Positions 17,465-24,510 of a stretch of 64,000 nucleotides of DNA are shown here, in pieces. The translations under genes were made by a program, and so were the position numbers. Under the pieces are notes generated by a model. The model saw nothing but the letters and a program-made list of their open reading frames with translations, searched no databases and was not told the DNA's origin. The first letter of the stretch is position 1. Every line of letters begins with the position of its first letter. The stretch spans positions 434,001 to 498,000 of the forward strand of contig JADIYJ010000027.1 of assembly GCA_016705325.1 (NCBI GenBank). Direction: 5' to 3'. Origin of the DNA: Pseudomonadota bacterium (GTDB lineage: Bacteria > Pseudomonadota > Gammaproteobacteria > Steroidobacterales > Steroidobacteraceae).

Positions 17465-18673
17465 TCAGGGTTGGTAGCCGTCGTCGAGCGTCCCCAGGAA
17501 CGCGACCACGTCTTCGATTTCAGCGAGCGTCAGCGCCGGGGCGTCGCCGAGCCGCCGGTTGTAGGGCGCCTCGGTGGTGTTGACGTTCAGGTGCAGGTTC
17601 ACCGGCAGGTCGTTGAACTTCTGCACTCCGTTGGCACCGACCGGGTACCACTCTTCCGGGTTGGTGTCGCGACGGACGTAAAAGGCCACGACCTCGCGCA
17701 AGGTCGCGAAGCGGCCGTTGTGGAAATACGGTGCTGTGCGCGAGATGTTGCGCAACGAAGGCACCTTGAAGGCGCCGCAGAAATCGCCGCGGTCCGCCAG
17801 GTCGGTGCGCTGGGGTCCGCAGAGCCCCAGGTCGAAGTAGGCAGCGTCGACGTTGGCCGGGATCATATCGTTGCGCGGCACACCGAGGTTGTCGTAGGTG
17901 AAGTCGGTGAACAGCGGGGGCGAACCGTCGCTGCCTCGTGCGCTGGGATGACACGCGGCGCAATTGCCCTTCAGCGGATCGTTGAACAGCGCGAGCCCAC
18001 GCAGCTCCTGGTCGGTCAGGCGCGCCTTGCCGCCGAGGAAGGCGTCGTACTTGCTGTCGAACGGCCGAAAGTCGGGGTCCTCCAGTTGATAGCGCGCCAG
18101 CGCAAGCGCGACGCTGTCGAATGCCCGCGTCGGATCATCGAATACGTCGGCCCCGAAGATCCGCGTGAACTCCGCGACGTAGGCGGCGCGCCGGACTTTC
18201 TCCACGACGCTCTCGACGGACGGGTTCGCCATCTCACGCGCATCGAGGAACGGCCGCCGCGCCTGGTCGGTGAGGCTGGCCGCACGCCCGTCGCGAAAGA
18301 ATCCGCCCACCGGCGTGCCGTCACGCTCGAGGTGAAAGGCGGGCGTGAGACTGGCGTAGCGGATCGAGGGGGAATTGCGCAGGCCCGACAGTTCGAGGTC
18401 CGGGCCACCGGCTGCGACGGCGTCCGTGGGCAGGCCGGAATGCGCGTGCTCGGGCAAGTGGCAGGTCTGGCAGGACATCCGGCCCGAGGCGGACAGCCAT
18501 TCATCCTTGAAGATCGCCTCGCCGAGCTTTGCCATGTCGGACATTGACTCGCCGGCTGCAGGTGAACCGAGCGGATCCCGGGAGCTGCCGCTGCTACACC
18601 CCGCGGCGAGCCAGGCGATGACGAGAATGGCCGTTGCAGGACCCAATCGGTCCCGGGCCCTGGGCCGAGTCAT
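17465..18673 (-). CDS. di-haem cytochrome c peroxidase/MauG-like lipoprotein
   Basis: 402 residues from the ATG at 18673. The signal ends in LAAGCSSGSS, a lipobox. Two haem c sites are visible: CQTCHLPEHAHSG (about residue 80) and CAACHPSARGSDG (about residue 240). NGRFATLREVVAFYVRRDTNP and the final LAEIEDVVAFLGTLDDGY are typical of the MauG/CcpA family. Such proteins reduce peroxide or carry out haem-based oxidations in the periplasm. Related MauG-like proteins often sit in iron-regulated operons. It heads a five-gene operon (porin, FMN-binding, ApbE, membrane protein) with gaps of 20-21 bp or short overlaps, and a Fur-like palindrome lies about 60 bp upstream. Confidence 0.85.
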   Translation of the reverse strand: MTRPRARDRLGPATAILVIAWLAAGCSSGSSRDPLGSPAAGESMSDMAKLGEAIFKDEWLSASGRMSCQTCHLPEHAHSGLPTDAVAAGGPDLELSGLRNSPSIRYASLTPAFHLERDGTPVGGFFRDGRAASLTDQARRPFLDAREMANPSVESVVEKVRRAAYVAEFTRIFGADVFDDPTRAFDSVALALARYQLEDPDFRPFDSKYDAFLGGKARLTDQELRGLALFNDPLKGNCAACHPSARGSDGSPPLFTDFTYDNLGVPRNDMIPANVDAAYFDLGLCGPQRTDLADRGDFCGAFKVPSLRNISRTAPYFHNGRFATLREVVAFYVRRDTNPEEWYPVGANGVQKFNDLPVNLHLNVNTTEAPYNRRLGDAPALTLAEIEDVVAFLGTLDDGYQP

Positions 18674-18732
18674 GTTAGAAAACTCCCGAAGCATTGTTCT
18701 GCGGACTGTGAGTCGATGACGCTTGAATATCC

Positions 18733-18753
18733 TAATACGAATCGTTCGCATTA
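18733..18753. promoter_or_regulatory. 21-bp Fur-box-like palindrome
   Basis: TAATACGAA-TCG-TTCGCATTA: the arms match at 8 of 9 positions. The sequence resembles proteobacterial Fur boxes built on AATGNGAAT repeats. It lies 60 bp upstream of the di-haem peroxidase start and 20 bp upstream of the dps relic on the other strand, a sensible operator position. Assignment to Fur is by pattern only. Confidence 0.55.
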
Positions 18754-18773
18754 GCATCTAGATATTTACCTGG

Positions 18774-19094
18774 ATGGCTGGCCTGCACCTGATGTTCATG
18801 GGCCAGTACACCGAACAATGGAACGCGCTCGACCTGATTGCCGAACGCATTCGTGCACTGGGGCAACCGGCGCCCCGGGCCTGCAACGAGTTCGTCGAGC
18901 TCGCGGCGATCAAGGAAGTCGAGGGCGTGCCGTCCGCCAACGACATGATTCGTCAATGGGTCGCGGCGCAGGAAGCCACGGCACGAACACCGCGCAGACT
19001 TATCGATGTCGTGACGAAGGCGAATAACCGGGGCCGGGACCCCCTGCTCAACGAGCCGTTGAGCAGAACCTGCTGCGTCCACCGTTCGCCCTGA
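18774..19094 (+). pseudogene. dps: Dps/ferritin-like protein relic, truncated at both ends
   Basis: The 106-residue frame has the Dps core HLMFMGQYTEQWNALDLIAE, RIRALGQPAP, FVELAAIKEVEGVPSANDMI and WVAAQEATART, the helices that carry part of the ferroxidase site in Dps family proteins. The first roughly 45 residues, with the first iron-ligand His helix, are absent, and an in-frame TAG lies at 18759-18761. The last family helix (HEKTAWMLRS-like) is also replaced by unrelated residues. A working DNA-protecting ferritin cannot be made. The position next to a Fur-like box fits an ancestral iron-storage gene. Confidence 0.7.
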
Positions 19095-19201
19095 GCAGGT
19101 CGACGTAGTACGCGGCCATTCCGCGCGCCCGGATCGGCAATTACCCTGATTGTTTCGGCTGCAAGCTTCGGGCAAAACCGCAGCAGCACAGGGGGAAACG
19201 G

Positions 19202-20092
19202 ATGAACCAGGCACGAGTTGCCGGGTACGAGGTCGTAGCCCGGCAGGACTTCTCGGACGTTACGTTCCTGCTCGAGGTTCAGCACCCGCAACTGGCCCGG
19301 GCGGCCCGCCCCGGGCAGTTCGTCATCATCATGGCCAGCGAGCACGGCGAGCGCATCCCGCTGACGATCGCGGACTACGATTGCGCGCGCGGAACGGTCA
19401 CCCTCGTCATCCAGGCGGTCGGCAAGACCACGCGCGAAATGCAGCGCGACTGCCGCGTCGGCACCCGGCTCGTCGCACTCGTCGGCCCGATGGGTGTGCC
19501 GAGCCACATCGGCCAGGCGCGCAAGGTCCTGTGCGTTGGCGGCGGCCTGGGAGTCGCGCCGGTCTATCCACAGGCGCGCGGCTACAAGGAGAGCGGCGCG
19601 TACGTGATCGGCATCCTCGGGTTCCGCAACCGCGAGCTGATGTTCTGGGAAGACAAGTTTCGCGCCACGTGCGACGAACTCATCGTCTGCACCGATGACG
19701 GTTCCGCCGGCATCAAGGGCCTGGTCACCGAAGGCATCCGGCTGGCGATAACGCAACACCGGGACATCGACGAATGCGTCGCCATCGGCCCGCCGGTGAT
19801 GATGAAAGGGTGTGCCGAAGCGACTCGCAGCAGTGGCATCCGGACGATCGTCAGCCTGAACCCGGTCATGGTGGACGGCACCGGCATGTGCGGCGGCTGT
19901 CGCGTGAAGGTCGGCGAGACCGTCAGGTTCGCCTGCGTCGACGGCCCCGATTTCGACGGTCATCTCGTGGACTTCGACGATCTCATGTTCCGCCTGCAGC
20001 GTTACCGCGCGACGGAACTGGCCGCCACCGAGCGTTTCAACGAGAGCTGTCGCATGCGCAACCTGACAGCACAGCCGGTCGTGGCGGAGTGA
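19202..20092 (+). CDS. NfnA/SudB-like ferredoxin-NADP reductase subunit alpha
   Basis: 296 residues, preceded by an AGGGGGAAACGG ribosome-binding site. The N-terminal FAD domain has RPGQFVIIMASEHGERIPLTIAD, then the NAD(P) domain with VLCVGGGLGVAPVYPQAR. The C-terminus carries the [2Fe-2S] cysteines DGTGMCGGCRV and RFACVDGPDFDGH, as in NfnA, sulfide dehydrogenase SudB and dihydroorotate dehydrogenase electron-transfer subunits. Together with the next gene (7 bp gap) it would form a ferredoxin:NAD(P) transhydrogenase or sulfide-dehydrogenase-like complex in the cytoplasm. With korAB downstream, it most likely handles ferredoxin electrons from 2-oxoacid oxidation. Confidence 0.85.
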   Translation: MNQARVAGYEVVARQDFSDVTFLLEVQHPQLARAARPGQFVIIMASEHGERIPLTIADYDCARGTVTLVIQAVGKTTREMQRDCRVGTRLVALVGPMGVPSHIGQARKVLCVGGGLGVAPVYPQARGYKESGAYVIGILGFRNRELMFWEDKFRATCDELIVCTDDGSAGIKGLVTEGIRLAITQHRDIDECVAIGPPVMMKGCAEATRSSGIRTIVSLNPVMVDGTGMCGGCRVKVGETVRFACVDGPDFDGHLVDFDDLMFRLQRYRATELAATERFNESCRMRNLTAQPVVAE

Positions 20093-20099
20093 GCTTGTC

Positions 20100-21623
20100 A
20101 TGCCAGGCGATGCGAGGCCGAAGAAGAAAACGATCCGGATGATTCCGCAGGCGCGCACGCCTGCCCACGAACAGGATCCGACAGAGCGCGCCTGCAATTT
20201 CGACGAAGTGAACCTGGGTTACCTGGTTGAGGACGCACAGCTGGAGGCGGAACGCTGCCTGATGTGTCCCGAGCAACCCTGCGTCGCGGGATGCCCGGTG
20301 GGCATCGCGATTCCCGACTTCATCCAGCGCATCACGGCCCGCGACTATCGCGGCGCGTACGACGTGATTACCGCAACAAACCTGCTACCAGCCGTGTGCG
20401 GACGCGTGTGTCCGCAGGAAACGCAATGCGAGGGATCCTGCACGGTCGGCGACACCCTCGAGCCGGTGGCCATCGGCAGGCTCGAGCGCTGGGTCGGCGA
20501 CCTGGCGATCCGCGAACGCTGGTCGAACGTGCCGTACATCCAGCCGAGCGGCTTCAAGGTGGGCATCGTCGGCTCCGGCCCGGCGGGCATGGCCTGCGCG
20601 GCAGACATGGCCAAGGCAGGTTGCGAAGTCACGGTGTTCGAGGCCTTCCACGAGCCGGGCGGCGTGCTGAAGTACGGCATTCCCGATTTCCGCCTGCCGA
20701 ACAAGGTGGTCGACGCGGAGATTTCGAAGCTCGAGGCGCTCGGCATCCGCTTCGAGTGCAACACGCTCGTCGGCCGGCTGTTCACGATCGAGCAGATGGT
20801 CGAAGAGATGGGATTCCACGCGGTATTCGTCGGCACCGGCGCGGGTTATCCGAGTTTCATGGGGATTCCCGGCGAGTCCCTGAACGGCGTGCTCTCGGCC
20901 AACGAGCTGCTGACGCGTTGCAACCTCATGCATGCACGGGAGTTTCCGGACTACGACACGCCCCTGCAGCCGGGCCAGCGCGTCGTCGTCATCGGTGCGG
21001 GAAACACGGCGATGGATGCGCTGCGCGTCAGCCGTCGTCTCGGTGCCGAGAGCGTGCGCTGCCTGTACCGGCGCAGCCGCGCCGAGGCTCCTGCCCGTGC
21101 GGAGGAGCTCCACCATGCCGAAGAGGAAGGGATCGAATTCCACTGGCTCGCCAGCCCCGTCGAACTGCTGGACGACGGCAAGCGCAATGTCTGCGCCGTG
21201 CGCTGCATCCGCATGACCCTCGGCGAACCGGACGCCTCCGGACGCCGCCGCCCCGTCCCCGAAGCCGGCAGCGAATTTGAAATCGAGGCCGACATGGTGG
21301 TCTATGCGATCGGCACCAACGCCAATCCGATCATCGGCCAGACGTCGAAACTGAAACTCGACCCGCGCGGCTACATCGCCACGGATGCAAGCCTCGCCAC
21401 GTCCATTCCAGGAGTGTTTGCCGGCGGCGACATCGTCACGGGCGCCGCCACCGTCATCGAAGCCATGGGCGCCGGACGCCGCGCCGCCCGTGCCATGAAA
21501 GCGTTCCTGGGTTTGCGCGACACCGATCATCTGTATGGCGACGCCGCGGCAGAGCCGCGTTCGCGAATGTTTGGCATCGATCGTGCGGAGCGCGGCTTTG
21601 CCCGCGTCCGTGTGCCGAGGTGA
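20100..21623 (+). CDS. NfnB/GltD-like NADPH-dependent oxidoreductase (ferredoxin-NADP reductase subunit beta)
   Basis: 507 residues of the glutamate-synthase small-subunit family. The N-terminus has two [4Fe-4S] cysteine clusters, CLMCPEQPCVAGCPVGIAI (near residue 55) and CGRVCPQETQCEGSC (near residue 100). The FAD motif VGIVGSGPAGMACAADMAK and the NADPH motif VVVIGAGNTAMDALRVSRRL follow, then FAGGDIVTGAATVIEAMGAG. NfnB partners NfnA in electron bifurcation. A KorC subunit of this general type makes the Azoarcus 2-oxoglutarate oxidoreductase NADP-linked. No glutamine amidotransferase large subunit is nearby, so glutamate synthesis is unlikely. The gene lies 7 bp from each neighbour. Confidence 0.87.
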   Translation: MPGDARPKKKTIRMIPQARTPAHEQDPTERACNFDEVNLGYLVEDAQLEAERCLMCPEQPCVAGCPVGIAIPDFIQRITARDYRGAYDVITATNLLPAVCGRVCPQETQCEGSCTVGDTLEPVAIGRLERWVGDLAIRERWSNVPYIQPSGFKVGIVGSGPAGMACAADMAKAGCEVTVFEAFHEPGGVLKYGIPDFRLPNKVVDAEISKLEALGIRFECNTLVGRLFTIEQMVEEMGFHAVFVGTGAGYPSFMGIPGESLNGVLSANELLTRCNLMHAREFPDYDTPLQPGQRVVVIGAGNTAMDALRVSRRLGAESVRCLYRRSRAEAPARAEELHHAEEEGIEFHWLASPVELLDDGKRNVCAVRCIRMTLGEPDASGRRRPVPEAGSEFEIEADMVVYAIGTNANPIIGQTSKLKLDPRGYIATDASLATSIPGVFAGGDIVTGAATVIEAMGAGRRAARAMKAFLGLRDTDHLYGDAAAEPRSRMFGIDRAERGFARVRVPR

Positions 21624-21630
21624 ATTCGCC

Positions 21631-23554
21631 ATGAATGCAGTGACGCCCCTGCCGGCGCGAGCCAGTGCCGCCCGCACGGGTTCGACCGCGACCGTCGCCA
21701 AGCACCTGCAGACGCTCGATCAGCACGTGATCGAGATCATGAGCGACTCGGGCGAGGGTGCGCAGAAGTGCGGCCAGTCGTTCGGCTCGATTGCCGCGCG
21801 CACGGGCAACGGTGTGTGGACGGTGGAGATCATCCCGGCGGAGATCCAGCCTCCTGCGCGCAGTGTCGCGGGTGCGAGCGGCAACCGGATCCGCATCGGC
21901 TCGCACCAGATCACCAACGGCGGCGACGAGGCCGACATCGCGGTCGCTTTCAACGAGCAGGTGCTGCTGGGCCGGGTCAATGCCGGCGAACTCAAGGCCG
22001 GCTGCATCGTGCTGCTGGAGAACATGTGGGCGGAGCACGAAGACGCGAAGATCGCCGGCCAGTATGCCGAGACCCGCGACCGGCTCGTCGCCGAGGGCTA
22101 CCGGGTTTACGAAGTACCGATGGAGAGGGAGTGTCGCTCGCTGGTCCCTGACCCGCGCAAGGGCAAGAACATGTTCGTGCTCGGGATGCTCTGCAACATC
22201 TACAGCCTCGACATGGATCTTGCACGGGACCAGATCGCGTTCATCTTCGGCAAGAAGGATGCGAAGGTCATCTCGTCCAACGTGGCCTTGCTCGAAGCCG
22301 GCTGGCAATGGGCGGAGTCGAATCTCGACTTCAAATACCGGGTGCCCGCGGTCAAGGCAACGGTGCCGCAGGTCGTCATCAACGGCAACACGGCCGTCGC
22401 GCTTGGAGTGCTCGCCTCGGGCATGGACATCTGCGCGATGTACCCGATCACGCCGGCGACGTCCGCTTCGCACTACCTCAGCGACGTGTTCGAACGTGCG
22501 GGTGGTATCGTGCACCAAGCCGAGGACGAGATCGCAGCGTGCGCCTTCGCCATTGGTGCCTCCTACACGGGCCGGGTCGCCGTGACGATCACCTCCGGGC
22601 CGGGCTATTCGCTGAAGCAGGAAGGACTGGGCCTCGCCGTCATGGCGGAAATCCCGCTCGTCGTCGTCAACGTGCAGCGTGGCGGTCCGAGCACCGGGCA
22701 ACCGACAAAAGTCGAGCAGGGCGATCTGCTCACCGTCATGTTCGGCAGTCACGGCGACGCACCCAAGGTCGTCATGGCGCCAGGCACGATCGAGGACTGC
22801 TTCTATTCGATGATCACGGCGCGGCGGCTTGCCGAAACCTTCAACATGGTCGTCGTCGTGCTGTCGGATGCAAGCCTGGCAACGGCACAGCAACCATTTC
22901 CGCGGCCGCAATTCTCCACGGAATGGCTCGCACCGCCAGTCGACCAGAACCCTGTGCCGGACGGCGCCAAGCCCTACGACTGGGATCCGGTCACCGGTCT
23001 CAGCCGGCGCTTCGTCCCGGGGCAGCCGAACGGCATGCACACGCTGACCGGCCTGGCGCACGATCGCAACAGTCGTGTCGCCTACGACCCCGAGATCAAC
23101 GAGCAGGGCATGCGCGCGCAGCATGAAGCTCGCCACGCTGCAGAAGACTCTCACGCCGCCGCCAGTGTTCGGCGACCGCGAGGGCGAACTGCTCGTGGTT
23201 GGCTGGGGCGGCACCAGGGGCGCCATCGAAGAGGCCGTGGCGCGACTGCGCGGCGAAGGTCACCGCGTCTCCTCCACGCACCTGACGTTCCTGCAACCGA
23301 TGCAGCCAGGCATCGGTGAAATCCTGCGGGGCTTCCGCCAGGTCATCACGGTCGAAGGTAACTGGGCCGACGATCCGGGCGATCCGTTGATCGACGAATC
23401 CAATCGCCGTTACTCCGCGCTCGCCATGCTGTTGCGGTCGCGCTATCTCGTCGACGTCGACTGCTGGACCGAGGTGCGCGGCCGGCCGATCAAGCCGGGA
23501 ACGGTCTATGCCGCGCTGCGTGGACGCCTGGCCCACCTGGAGACTTCGCGATGA
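21631..23554 (+). pseudogene. korA: 2-oxoacid:ferredoxin oxidoreductase subunit alpha (gamma-alpha fusion), interrupted by a frameshift
   Basis: The start at 21631 opens a gamma domain (IMSDSGEGAQKCGQSFGSIA, QITNGGDEADIAVAFNEQVL) fused to the alpha domain (ICAMYPITPATSASHYLSDV, AVTITSGPGYSLKQEGLGLA), the KorA layout. At 23112-23123 the frame fails. Frame 0 runs on as Arg-rich nonsense to a stop at 23319. The +1 frame continues as family sequence (MKLATLQKTLTPPPVFG, LLVVGWGGTRGAIEEAV, VEGNWADDPGDPLI) to the stop at 23554. The break lies in ATGCGCGCGCAGC; loss of one GC unit from a GC run would explain it. Otherwise length (about 640) and context are normal. The distal part could be made separately from the ATG at 23123. 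Confidence 0.82.
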
Positions 23555-24510
23555 GCGCCGCCACGCTGTGCCTGCACCACTTTGCCGAGGAGAACTACGC
23601 GCTCGAGGACTACCAGGGCGGCGTGCCGCGCTGGTGCAAGGGCTGTGGTGACAACGCGATCCTGGCGGCGATACAGCGCCTGTGCCGCGACGAGAGCCTG
23701 CGACCGGAAAAGACCGTCTTCGTCTCGGGCATAGGATGCTCGAGCCGGCTGCCGCATTACATGCGCACCTACGGCTTCCACGGCATCCACGGCCGCGCCC
23801 TGCCGATCGCCGAAGGCATCAAGCTCGCACGCCCCGACTTGCACGTGTTCGTGAATACCGGCGACGGCGACTGCTGCAGCATCGGCGCCGCGCACTGGAT
23901 CCACGCGATCCGCTACAACATGAACATGACCGTGCTGCTGCACGACAACCATATCTACGGGTTGACCAAGAAGCAGGCTTCGCCGACGTCGCCGGTCGGC
24001 ACCCGGAGCAACACCACACCGCGCGGCTCGTATCTCGATGCACTGAGCCCGCTCACGGTCACGCTGGGCGTGCAGAACGTCTCTTTCGTCGCCCAGGCGG
24101 TGGACTGGATACCCGAGTCGCTGTTCCAGATCCTGACGGCCGCGTACCGGCATCGCGGCTTCTCGTTCGTGCGCATCCTGCAGCGCTGCCCGGAATTCGT
24201 CGGCAACATGTTCGAACCGTGGGTGCACGACCCGCAACGCATGTTGATGCTCACGCACGCCGACGGGATTCGCGTCAGCCCGGCCCTGCAGAAAATCTAC
24301 CGTAACCAGCTGCCCCACGATCCTGCGGACATCAATCGCGCCCGCGAAATCGCGTCGTCCGAAGACCCGATCCCGGTGGGGATTCTCTATCGCAACCCGG
24401 AAGTACCTTGCTACGAGGACCTGCGCGGCGCCGGCAAGCTGCGCACCGCTGACCAGGTCCGCGGCGCGCTCGATGCCGAGCTCGACAAATTCACCGTATG
24501 GCCGCAATAG
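23551..24510 (+). CDS. korB: 2-oxoacid:ferredoxin oxidoreductase subunit beta
   Basis: 319 residues, starting in an ATGA overlap with korA. The N-terminus has RWCKGCGDNAILAAIQ. The TPP-binding core has VNTGDGDCCSIGAAHWIHAI followed by the conserved NMNMTVLLHDNHIYGLTKKQ, the GDG...N motif and the KorB/PorB signature. It holds the thiamine diphosphate at which the 2-oxoacid is decarboxylated, passing electrons to ferredoxin and forming an acyl-CoA. 2-Oxoglutarate is the likeliest substrate by similarity of layout to KorAB, but pyruvate or branched-chain acids cannot be excluded. The stop overlaps the next start by 13 bp. Confidence 0.87.
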   Translation: MSAATLCLHHFAEENYALEDYQGGVPRWCKGCGDNAILAAIQRLCRDESLRPEKTVFVSGIGCSSRLPHYMRTYGFHGIHGRALPIAEGIKLARPDLHVFVNTGDGDCCSIGAAHWIHAIRYNMNMTVLLHDNHIYGLTKKQASPTSPVGTRSNTTPRGSYLDALSPLTVTLGVQNVSFVAQAVDWIPESLFQILTAAYRHRGFSFVRILQRCPEFVGNMFEPWVHDPQRMLMLTHADGIRVSPALQKIYRNQLPHDPADINRAREIASSEDPIPVGILYRNPEVPCYEDLRGAGKLRTADQVRGALDAELDKFTVWPQ

